64,000 nucleotides of DNA. Source: Neomesorhizobium sp963726065. Lineage in GTDB: Bacteria; Pseudomonadota; Alphaproteobacteria; Rhizobiales; Rhizobiaceae. The notes under the pieces were generated by a model, which worked only from the letters and a program-made list of their open reading frames with translations, was not told the origin of the DNA and did not search any database. Made by a program: the position numbers and the translations under genes. The stretch is taken from the NCBI GenBank assembly GCA_963726065.1, contig CAVSAU010000015.1:62001-126000 (forward strand), written 5' to 3'. Each line of letters begins with the position of its first letter. Positions within the stretch are counted from its first letter, which is position 1. Below, piece by piece: positions 57,112 to 64,000 of this stretch.

Positions 57112-57852
57112 ATGGCACAGAATTCAAGCAAAGTGGCTGTGGTGACCGGCGCTTCGCGGGGCATCGGCGCGGCAATCGCCGAACGGCTGGCGGCGGACGG
57201 CTTCACGGTCGTGATCAACTATTCCGGCAACGCGGCGCTGGCTGAAGAGCTGGCGCAAAAGATCGAGGCGAAGGGTGGCCGCGCCCTGACGGCCAGGGCC
57301 GACATCAGCGATGGCGAGGCCGTGCGCCGCCTGTTCGACGCCGCTGAGGCGGCTTTCGGTGGCATCGACGTCCTGGTGAACAATGCCGGCATCATGGACT
57401 TGTCGCCGATCGCCGACGCCGACGACTCGCATTTCGACCGTCTGGTCGCCGTCAACCTGAAGGGCACCTTCAACACGCTGCGCGAGGCCGGCAAGCGGCT
57501 GCGCGATGGCGGCAGGATCATCAATTTCTCAACCAGCGTGGTTGGTGTGAAGCTCGAAACCTATGGGGTCTATGCGGCGACCAAGGCGGCGGTCGAGACG
57601 CTGACGGCGATCATGTCGAAAGAAATGCGCGGCCGGTCGATCACCGTCAACGCGGTCGCCCCTGGGCCGACGGCGACCGACCTGTTCCTCGACGGCAAGT
57701 CGGACGAACTGGTGGCTCGGATGGCCAAGATGAACCCGCTGGAGCGCCTGGGCACGCCGGACGACATCGCCGCGGCGGTTTCTTTCCTGGCCGGCCCCGA
57801 CGGATCGTGGATCAACGGCCAGGTGCTGCGCGCCAATGGCGGCATGGTCTGA
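57112..57852 (+). CDS. Short-chain dehydrogenase/reductase (classical SDR)
   Basis: 246 residues. NAD(P) motif TGASRGIG, NNAG, and the catalytic Ser-Tyr-Lys (FSTSVVG, then YGVYAATKAA). It ends PDGSWINGQVLRANGGMV as in FabG-like SDRs. GGAGAAAGACG precedes the ATG. Likely reduces a carbonyl compound; substrate unknown. Controlled by the divergent LysR gene. A short fragment of another SDR follows at 57917. Confidence 0.92.
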   Translation: MAQNSSKVAVVTGASRGIGAAIAERLAADGFTVVINYSGNAALAEELAQKIEAKGGRALTARADISDGEAVRRLFDAAEAAFGGIDVLVNNAGIMDLSPIADADDSHFDRLVAVNLKGTFNTLREAGKRLRDGGRIINFSTSVVGVKLETYGVYAATKAAVETLTAIMSKEMRGRSITVNAVAPGPTATDLFLDGKSDELVARMAKMNPLERLGTPDDIAAAVSFLAGPDGSWINGQVLRANGGMV

Positions 57853-57916
57853 GGCCCCAGCGTTGCCGCCGATAAAGCTTCACTCGAACAGTCATTCATC
57901 AAGAAGGACCAAAATC

Positions 57917-57975
57917 ATGGACAAGCAAATCATTGTCATCACAGGCGCCTCCTCCGGCTTCGGCGCGCTCACCGA
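57917..57975 (+). pseudogene. N-terminal stub of a second SDR gene
   Basis: Good start (AAGAAGGACC, ATG 57917) and MDKQIIVITGASSGFGALT, the beginning of an SDR. The homology stops after about 19 residues, where the sequence becomes the 3'-truncated end of an AraC gene on the other strand. It is a deletion scar. Confidence 0.75.
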
Positions 57976-58270
57976 ATGCGGCGTCGGCCAGATCGCTGCC
58001 GGCGGCTATCAGGGCCGCGCCCGCCTCAGCCGGCGCATTACCAGATAACGGTAGGGGCTGGTGCCGAAGAGCGGCCGGAACTGCCTTGCCAGCTGGTAGC
58101 GGTCGAGGCCACTGACCTTTTCCAGCTGCACGGACGTGACAGTTAGGGGAAATTGTCGGCGAGATGGTCGCGGACCCATGCAACGCCTGCTCGGGCAATT
58201 TCGATTGCGTTGGCAAGGCGCTGCCCTCGCTGAGGCTGCACCCATAGATTCCCGGCTGTGATGGCCCACT
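57969..58270 (-). pseudogene. AraC-family regulator fragment
   Basis: Minus-strand frames give NAIEIARAGVAWVRDHLADN, LEKVSGLDRYQLARQFRPLF, GTSPYRYLVMRRLRRAR and LIAAGSDLADAAFG, i.e. the linker and most of the HTH. One base is missing in a C-run near 58145 and another indel lies near 58015. The N-terminal ligand domain and the last helix are gone; the left end joins the SDR stub. Confidence 0.75.
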
Positions 58271-58362
58271 TGCGTAAATAATGGGCCAAACCACGAAGGA
58301 AGCGCATCGGCAAGCGGCGTATAAGAACGGCCCGGCGCAGGAACGCCGCAACGGAGCCTCAG

Positions 58363-59577
58363 TTGACCGACACGACCGCCACTGCCGGAAGAATACCGGC
58401 CGAGACCACAGCCTATGCCGTCATCCTGGCGGTGAGTTTCTGCCACCTCATCAACGACATCATGCAGTCGCTGCTTTCGGCGATCTATCCGATGCTGAAA
58501 TCGGACTATGGCCTCGATTTCTGGCAGATCGGCCTTTTGACGATGACCTTCCAGGTGACGGCGTCGCTGCTGCAGCCGGCGATCGGCATCTACACCGACA
58601 AGCGGCCGCTGCCCTATTCGCTGCCGGTCGGCATGGGCTCCACGCTGATCGGGTTGATGTTCCTCGCCTTTGCCGGACAATATGCGCTGCTGCTGGTCGG
58701 CGCGGCTCTGGTCGGGCTTGGCTCGGCAGTGTTCCATCCCGAATCCTCGCGGGTGGCGCGCCTTGCTTCCGGCGGCAAGTATGGCCTGGCCCAATCCCTG
58801 TTCCAGGTCGGCGGCAATTTCGGCCAGGCGCTGGGCCCACTGCTGGCCGCCTTCATTGTGGTGCCGCGCGGTCAATCCAGCGTCGCGTGGTTTTCGGCTG
58901 CGGCACTGGTCGGCATGATCGTGCTCTGGCAGGTCGGCACCTGGTACAGCAATCACCGCAAGGCCAACGCAAACCGCCCAGCCAGCACTCCGAAGCAGAC
59001 CTTGCCACGGCGGACCATCGTCGTGGCGCTGGTGGTGCTGGCCATCCTGACCTTCTCCAAGAACGTCTACATGGCCAGTATTTCGAGCTTCTACACCTTC
59101 TATGTCATCGAAAAGTTTGGTGTCTCGGTGCAGATGTCGCAGGTGCTGCTGTTCGTCTTCCTCGGCGGGGCCGCGGTTGGTACGATCGTCGGCGGGCCGA
59201 TCGGCGACCGGTTCGGCGCAAAAACGGTGATCTGGTTCTCCATCCTCGGCGTCCTGCCGTTCACGCTGGCGCTGCCCTTCGCCGACCTCACCTGGACGGT
59301 TGTGCTCTCCTTCATCATCGGGCTGGTCATGGCCTCGGCGTTTCCGGCGATCGTCGTCTTCGCGCAGGAACTTCTGCCAGGCCGCGTCGGCATGGTGGCG
59401 GGCATCTTCTTCGGGCTTGCCTTCGGCATGGCCGGCATCGCGGCGGCGGTTCTCGGCGTGGTCGCCGACGCCCGGGGCATCGAATATGTCTACGCCGTCT
59501 GCTCGGTCCTGCCGCTGCTCGGCCTGCTGACGATATTCCTGCCTAACATGCAGGCGCGGAAAACATCCGCAGCCTGA
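58363..59577 (+). CDS. MFS transporter, fosmidomycin-resistance (Fsr) family
   Basis: 404 residues from TTG 58363 (GGAG at 6 bases). Twelve helices; hallmark N-terminal FCHLINDIMQSLLSAIYPML, then LGSAVFHPESSRVARLASGG and FQVGGNFGQALGPLLAA, the Fsr pattern. Exports small drugs or metabolites by proton antiport. A strong terminator follows at 59582. Confidence 0.92.
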   Translation: MTDTTATAGRIPAETTAYAVILAVSFCHLINDIMQSLLSAIYPMLKSDYGLDFWQIGLLTMTFQVTASLLQPAIGIYTDKRPLPYSLPVGMGSTLIGLMFLAFAGQYALLLVGAALVGLGSAVFHPESSRVARLASGGKYGLAQSLFQVGGNFGQALGPLLAAFIVVPRGQSSVAWFSAAALVGMIVLWQVGTWYSNHRKANANRPASTPKQTLPRRTIVVALVVLAILTFSKNVYMASISSFYTFYVIEKFGVSVQMSQVLLFVFLGGAAVGTIVGGPIGDRFGAKTVIWFSILGVLPFTLALPFADLTWTVVLSFIIGLVMASAFPAIVVFAQELLPGRVGMVAGIFFGLAFGMAGIAAAVLGVVADARGIEYVYAVCSVLPLLGLLTIFLPNMQARKTSAA

Positions 59578-59581
59578 CACG

Positions 59582-59609
59582 AAACGCCCGGCACAGTGCC
59601 GGGCGTTTT
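59582..59609 (+). terminator. Intrinsic terminator of the Fsr-like gene
   Basis: AAACGCCCGGC, loop ACAGT-type, GCCGGGCGTTT, followed by TTC. Confidence 0.85.
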
Positions 59610-59714
59610 CATTTGCGGATCGTTCTGCAATGCAGCACGATCGATCAAATGGAGCTGGAACCCATGCACTAAAGTGCCTGAAACGGTCATGCCAGGGCCG
59701 TACCTCAGGAGTGG

Positions 59715-61139
59715 ATGATGAGAGGCAAACCGACAACGGCGCCGGCACGGAATGGCGCAAGAGCCGCTATAGTGGACGGCGTTTTCGCCAGCGCCGTGGA
59801 GCTTGCGGCGGCGATCCGCGGCCGGAAACTCTCGGCGGTGGAAGCGCTGGAGGCGCATCTCGTGCAGATCGAGCGCCACAATGGCGCTTTGAATGCCGTG
59901 GTCATCATGGATGCGGAAGCCGCCCGCAAACGGGCCGAGGCAGCCGATGCTGCGCTGGCGCGCGGCGAAATCCTAGGGCCGCTGCACGGCGTGCCGCACA
60001 CGCTGAAGGACGCGCACGCGACCGCGGGCATGCCTTCGACGGTCGGGTTCCCGCCCTTCGCCAGCCATGTGGCAGGGCAGGATGGCACCATTGCCGCACG
60101 GCTGAAGGCCGCAGGCGCAATCCTAGTCGGCAAGACCAACGCGGCAATGCTGCTTGGCGATTACCAGTCGAGCAACCCGCTGTTCGGGCGCACCAGCAAT
60201 CCCTGGAACACCGGGCGTACGCCGGGTGGTTCGAGCGGCGGCGCGGCAGCGGCTCTTGCCGCCGGCATGACGCCGTTCGAAATCGGCACCGACATGGCGG
60301 CCTCGATCCGCGTGCCGGCGCATTTTTGCGGGGTGTTCGGGCTGAAGCCCACCGAGAACCGGGTTTCGCTTCACGGCGGCTTTCCAGATCCTCAAGGCCT
60401 GCCCCGCAGCGTGCGGCTGATGTCGTGCATCGGGCCGATGGCGCGAACCGTCGACGACCTTGCCCTGCTTTACGGCATCATCGCCGGGCCGGACGGCCAC
60501 GACACCGACGTCAAGCCGATACCCGTCGAGCCCATGCAAGAAATCCAGCAGCGGGGATTGCGGGTCGCCTACGCGCCGACCTTCGCGGGCATTCCGGTCG
60601 CCAAGGATATTCGCAAGGCAGCCGAAGAGCTGTCGCGTCGGCTGGAAGGCGAGGGCGCCATCGTTGAAGAAGCGCGGCTGCCGGATATCGATATCGGCGG
60701 CGACCTGGAAAGCGCCGGCGACCTGATCGGCATGATGCTCGGTGCGGTGCAGGAAGACGGCCCGCCGGCGCTGCTCAAACGCTATTTCGAGGCGTTGCAC
60801 AGGCGCGACCGGTCGATCCTGGCATGGGAACGGTTCTTCGATAACTGGGACGCGCTTCTGTGCCCAGCGGCGATGGTCACCGCATTTGCGCATTGCGAAC
60901 CAGGAACGCTGCTCGATGTCGACGGCAAGCCGGCTGATTACTGGACGGTGAGCGCGCATGGCACACTGTTCAACTACAGCGGCCATCCGGCGATCGTCGT
61001 GCCTTGCGGCTTCGACCATGGCGGTTTGCCGATCGGCCTGCAACTGGTCGGCAGATTGTGGGATGAAGCGCGACTGCTTGGCATTGCCAGGGCGGTTTCG
61101 CAATTGACCGGTGGGTTTCGCGCCCCGCCGGGCTTCTAG
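59715..61139 (+). CDS. Amidase (amidase signature family)
   Basis: 474 residues; CAGGAG before ATG 59715/59718. Catalytic Lys in HTLKDAHA, cis-Ser in GRTPGGSSGGAAAA, and nucleophile Ser in IGTDMAASIRVPA; the usual GSDxGGSIR is altered to GTDMAASIR, with the Ser kept. Family members hydrolyse amides or the Gln of misacylated tRNA; this one is a stand-alone amidase because no GatB/C lies near. Confidence 0.9.
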   Translation: MMRGKPTTAPARNGARAAIVDGVFASAVELAAAIRGRKLSAVEALEAHLVQIERHNGALNAVVIMDAEAARKRAEAADAALARGEILGPLHGVPHTLKDAHATAGMPSTVGFPPFASHVAGQDGTIAARLKAAGAILVGKTNAAMLLGDYQSSNPLFGRTSNPWNTGRTPGGSSGGAAAALAAGMTPFEIGTDMAASIRVPAHFCGVFGLKPTENRVSLHGGFPDPQGLPRSVRLMSCIGPMARTVDDLALLYGIIAGPDGHDTDVKPIPVEPMQEIQQRGLRVAYAPTFAGIPVAKDIRKAAEELSRRLEGEGAIVEEARLPDIDIGGDLESAGDLIGMMLGAVQEDGPPALLKRYFEALHRRDRSILAWERFFDNWDALLCPAAMVTAFAHCEPGTLLDVDGKPADYWTVSAHGTLFNYSGHPAIVVPCGFDHGGLPIGLQLVGRLWDEARLLGIARAVSQLTGGFRAPPGF

Positions 61140-61172
61140 GGTAGCAGAACGTGAGGACGCAATGAGGATCGC

Positions 61173-62006
61173 ATGGACCCGGTAGAAAGAGCCATCTGGT
61201 TCGTAGAGCAGGGGTTCGGCAAGGAAATCTCGCTGGAAGACATCGCGGCGGTGGCCGGTGTGTCGCGCTTCCACATGGCACGCGCCTTCGGCGCGGCGAC
61301 CGGCCATTCGGTGATGCGCTATGTGCGTGGTCGCAGGCTTTCGGAGGCGGCGCGCGCACTGGCGGCCGGCGCGCCCGACATCCTCGCCGTGGCGCTCGAT
61401 GCCGGATACGGCTCCCACGAAGCCTTTACCCGCGCCTTTCGCGACCACTTCGGCATGACACCGGAACAGCTGCGGGCGCAAGGTTCGCTCGACCCTATCG
61501 AACTCATGGAACCAATCAGGATGGACAAATCGATGACCATAGAACTTGAAGAGCCGCGTTTCGAAGACGGCAGGCCGCTGCTGATCGCCGGCATCGGCAT
61601 GCGCTACACCTGCGAGACCAACCAGGGCATTCCGGCCCAGTGGCAACGCTTCGCGCCCCATATCGGAAACATCCCGCGGCAGGTCGGCTGGGTCTCCTAT
61701 GGGCTTTGCTGCAACTACGACAATGACGACAGTTTCGAATATGTCACCAGCGTCGAGGTCGCCAATTTCGGCGATGTGCCGGAAGGGTTCAGCAGCATCC
61801 GGGTGCCAGCGCAGAAATACGCGGTGTTCAACCACCGCGAGCACATTTCCTCGATGCGCAGGACGGTTTCGACGATCTGGAACAGATGGCTGCCGCAATC
61901 TGGATACGCGGTGGCCGACGCGCCGAATTTCGAGCGCTACGACGACCGGTTCGATCCTCAGACAGGGACGGGCCTGGTGGAGATCTGGGTGCCGCTCAAG
62001 ACATAG
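61173..62006 (+). CDS. AraC-family regulator with GyrI-like effector domain (Rob-like)
   Basis: 277 residues, HTH first (about 8-105: ISLEDIAAVAGVSRFHMARA; ILAVALDAGYGSHEAFTRAF) then a GyrI-like small-molecule-binding domain (about 125-277: IAGIGMRYTCETNQGIPAQW; QKYAVFNHREHISSM). The architecture matches Rob/TipAS-type regulators that sense lipophilic compounds. It follows the amidase by 33 bases and may be co-transcribed. Confidence 0.9.
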   Translation: MDPVERAIWFVEQGFGKEISLEDIAAVAGVSRFHMARAFGAATGHSVMRYVRGRRLSEAARALAAGAPDILAVALDAGYGSHEAFTRAFRDHFGMTPEQLRAQGSLDPIELMEPIRMDKSMTIELEEPRFEDGRPLLIAGIGMRYTCETNQGIPAQWQRFAPHIGNIPRQVGWVSYGLCCNYDNDDSFEYVTSVEVANFGDVPEGFSSIRVPAQKYAVFNHREHISSMRRTVSTIWNRWLPQSGYAVADAPNFERYDDRFDPQTGTGLVEIWVPLKT

Positions 62007-62516
62007 GAATGGCGCCTGGCCTCCGGGAATTTCAGGTGTTCTCGCGGTGGTTGAACAACGGTATTTTTCGGCGCGCACCATCTTGCGGAGCCTGGGCTTC
62101 CCGCGCATGCCCGCCACGATGAGCACCTTGCCCGAATCCGGGTATTCACACGCGTCGACCTCGACCAGGGTCGACAATGCGAGATAGCGCATCGTCGTTG
62201 TGCCGGTGTTGATAATCTGGTGGGCCACCTCCCATCCGCCGGGCGGGCAGGCGATAACGTCGTGGCGGCGGATCGGAAAGCGTTGTTCGCCGAAACGGAG
62301 TTCGCCTTCACCCTCCAGGATGAAGAACCTCTCCTCCTCGCCGTGGTGGCAATGGAAAGGGCATTGGACCTTGCCCGGCGGCAGGACTGTGAGGTTTTAG
62401 CCAAGATTTCTGGCGCCGATGTGGTCGCTTATCGTCGCGCGGCTGGACGAGTAGATACCGTTTTCCTCGATGTCGTCGAACGCGACCTCGTCCAGGTTCA
62501 TGACTGGCTTGACCAT
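61958..62516 (-). pseudogene. Cupin protein with nonsense codon and frameshift
   Basis: Starts at ATG 62516 (GGAGAGGTGA). After IYSSSRATISDHIGARNLG an in-frame TAA (62397-62399, codon 40) interrupts; the same frame then continues a proper cupin: CPFHCHHGEEERFFILEGEG, DVIACPPGGWEVAHQIINTG, MRGKPRLRKMVRAE. A run of five A near 62068 shifts the frame and the other frame gives ENTVVQPPREHLKFPEARRH. The 3' end overlaps the AraC gene. Either a pseudogene or two read errors. Confidence 0.7.
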
Positions 62517-62690
62517 TCACCTCTCCCGATAATCGGCGCAGAGCCATGCTGCATCGCATGTTGAAGAATGATCGCTCCGCGCATGCAAGACAACCGCCCC
62601 GCATGCACATGGCGGTCCGCCGTTGGAACGTCGGGCTGTTCCGCGCGTTTAGACGCACGGTCACGGGTGGCAACTGCAGGAGGACAGGCT

Positions 62691-62936
62691 ATGAAGGAAC
62701 GGTCGGCGGTTACCACCAAGGGCAAGGCGGCGGGCGCATCGCTGAAGCGGAGCACAGCCAAGGAAGAGCGCAAGGTCGAGGCGCAGAAGGGCAGCGACCT
62801 GGCCAAGGGCGAGAAGCGCTTCGAAGAGCGTTCGAAGAGTTCGGACGGCAGGAGCGCCGGCGCAAAGCAACGCTTAAAGCAAAGCCCGCTGAACCAATTC
62901 AAAAGATTTGTGAAAGCCAAATTTAAGCTCTTTTGA
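62691..62936 (+). CDS. Small basic protein of unknown function
   Basis: 81 residues from ATG 62691 with AGGAGGA upstream. Extremely rich in Lys, Ser, Arg, Glu (GASLKRSTAKEERKVEAQKG; ERSKSSDGRSAGAKQRLKQS) and ending NQFKRFVKAKFKLF. No signal or domain recognised; it may bind nucleic acid. Confidence 0.55.
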   Translation: MKERSAVTTKGKAAGASLKRSTAKEERKVEAQKGSDLAKGEKRFEERSKSSDGRSAGAKQRLKQSPLNQFKRFVKAKFKLF

Positions 62937-62986
62937 CTAATCTGCGGCGTATATTGTAGAGTTGGCCGTTGACCGGTGGGGGAGTA

Positions 62987-64000
62987 TTGAAGTTTTTTGG
63001 CACTAAACCCCGGAAAATAAGACAGGCCGTATTCACTACGACCAATATTCCGGCTGCAATCGCGCTTGTCGTAATCGCAGTGCTGGGACTTTACGCCGAT
63101 CACCAGAACCGACTGGTCTCCCGGCAGTCGGCGCGCGAAAGCGTGCTCGCGCAAGCCCACTTGATACGCTCCAATCTCGAAGGCAGCGTTAGCGGCAATC
63201 TTCAGCTGGTAAGGGGCCTTATCGCCACGCTGTCCACCGAGCCGGGCATGGATCAGGAGCGGTTCGAGCGCCTGGCCGCCAATCTGTTCCGTGGCGACAG
63301 TCAGTTGCGCAACATTGCAGCCGCACCCAACCTCGTTATCTCCATGATGTATCCGATGGCGGGCAATGAAAGGGCGATCGGCCTCGACTACCGTACAAAC
63401 GAAGCGCAGAGGGAAGGTGCGCTGCGGGCGAGAGACGGCGGCGAATTGGTTCTGGTTGGACCCGTTGCCTTGAGGCAGGGCGGCGAGGGCTTTATCGGGC
63501 GCTACCCGGTTTTCGTCGATCTGCCCGGCGGCGGCAGGCAGTTCTGGGGCATCGTCTCGGCCGTTATCGACGCTGAAAAACTCTACCGGGACAGCGGTTT
63601 GCTCGACCCGAACCTGCCAATAGAGGTGGCGATCATCGGAGCGGATTCGCCTGGCGAGAGAGGCACGCGATTTTTCGGCAGCGAAGATGTAATCGACGGC
63701 GATCCGGTGACGACCGACGTATTGCTTCCCTCCGGTTCCTGGCGGCTGGCGGCAGTGCCCAAGGGCGGCTGGGACACGGCGATGGGAAATGCTTGGCTCT
63801 TTCGTCTCGCCATGATCGTCGCCGGTGCGCTGGTGGTCATCCCCATCCTGATCGCCGGGCGGCTGTTCGAGGAACGGCAGAAAAATTACCGGCAGCTGCG
63901 CCGCAGCGAAAGGGAGCTCAGGCAGCTGTCGCGGCGGCTGGAACTCGCCCTCTCGGCCTCGAGGATCGGAGTGTGGGAACACAATCTTGAAACCGATGAG
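62987..64000 (+). CDS. CHASE-domain membrane sensor (cut by window edge)
   Basis: Open from TTG 62987 to the window end, 338 codons. Membrane helix 1 (IPAAIALVVIAVLGLYA), a periplasmic CHASE domain (about residues 40-255: ESVLAQAHLIRSNLEGSVSG; GFIGRYPVFVD; FWGIVSAVID), membrane helix 2 (LAMIVAGALVVIPILIAG), a coiled coil (RRSERELRQLSRRLELAL) and the start of a PAS domain (SRIGVWEHNLETDE). The output domain (histidine kinase, GGDEF or EAL) lies outside. It detects an external ligand, unknown. Confidence 0.85.
   Translation, partial: MKFFGTKPRKIRQAVFTTTNIPAAIALVVIAVLGLYADHQNRLVSRQSARESVLAQAHLIRSNLEGSVSGNLQLVRGLIATLSTEPGMDQERFERLAANLFRGDSQLRNIAAAPNLVISMMYPMAGNERAIGLDYRTNEAQREGALRARDGGELVLVGPVALRQGGEGFIGRYPVFVDLPGGGRQFWGIVSAVIDAEKLYRDSGLLDPNLPIEVAIIGADSPGERGTRFFGSEDVIDGDPVTTDVLLPSGSWRLAAVPKGGWDTAMGNAWLFRLAMIVAGALVVIPILIAGRLFEERQKNYRQLRRSERELRQLSRRLELALSASRIGVWEHNLETDE

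Noticed and set aside
58009..59760. 583-codon open frame on the minus strand opposite the Fsr transporter
   Set aside because: Antisense shadow; only its last 50 codons coincide with the AraC fragment.
60123..62228. 701-codon open frame on the minus strand opposite the amidase and AraC genes
   Set aside because: Opposite two clear genes. Only its first about 50 codons are real coding, as part of the cupin pseudogene.

Overview
This window looks like chromosomal DNA of a high-GC alphaproteobacterium of the order Hyphomicrobiales, most probably Mesorhizobium or a close relative. Three things point there: a small DUF680-type secreted protein (a family described essentially from Mesorhizobium loti); the order greA - lps glycosyltransferases - Lrp regulator - trxB - lsrB/vtlR, which as I recall it matches Sinorhizobium meliloti; and several families of palindromic intergenic repeats of the rhizobial type. 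I see no rRNA, tRNA, CRISPR array, prophage or transposase.

Layout. 1-1.8 kb: start of an HtrA-type protease divergent from an HtrA-like pseudo-protease plus a LuxR-type regulator. 1.9-5.7 kb: leftward operon for sugar-acid metabolism (GMC oxidoreductase, enolase-superfamily dehydratase, HIBADH-type dehydrogenase). 5.9-9.1 kb: thioesterase and two HxlR-regulated oxidoreductase pairs. 9-14.3 kb: repeats, a CorC/HlyC membrane protein, an LssY-type protein and two extensin-like proteins. 14.3-18.9 kb: DUF3775, two small-molecule transporters, two tandem TPR proteins and a PQQ-type sugar dehydrogenase. 19.1-26.9 kb: greA, two LPS core glycosyltransferases, Lrp, trxB, lsrB/vtlR, an AbcR-like sRNA and an EF-G paralogue. 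27-35.7 kb: housekeeping and signalling (cupin, aspartate aminotransferase, two EAL proteins, CspA, Ogt, a lytic transglycosylase, DUF680 with a TetR regulator). 36-37.7 kb: repeat-rich. 37.7-41.2 kb: carB. 41.3-46.7 kb: an islet with a decayed membrane/pentapeptide-repeat protein, a trypsin-like protease joined to an AlbA_2 (Schlafen) domain, and a membrane alpha/beta hydrolase. 46.7-64 kb: small metabolic and transport genes with local regulators, two deletion scars, an amidase, and the start of a CHASE-domain sensor.

Working together: several regulator/target pairs carry visible operators (HxlR/FMN reductase, TetR/DUF680, TetR/membrane protein, LysR/SDR). The lsrB-sRNA neighbourhood suggests the conserved VtlR/LsrB-AbcR circuit. 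The best candidate for an undescribed system is the protease-AlbA_2 plus hydrolase pair at 43.7-46.7 kb.

Quality caution: more than a dozen otherwise well-conserved genes are broken by single-base indels, many in short homopolymers, including a 15-G run. Many pseudogene entries may therefore be sequencing errors, and I mark them as frameshifted rather than proven dead.
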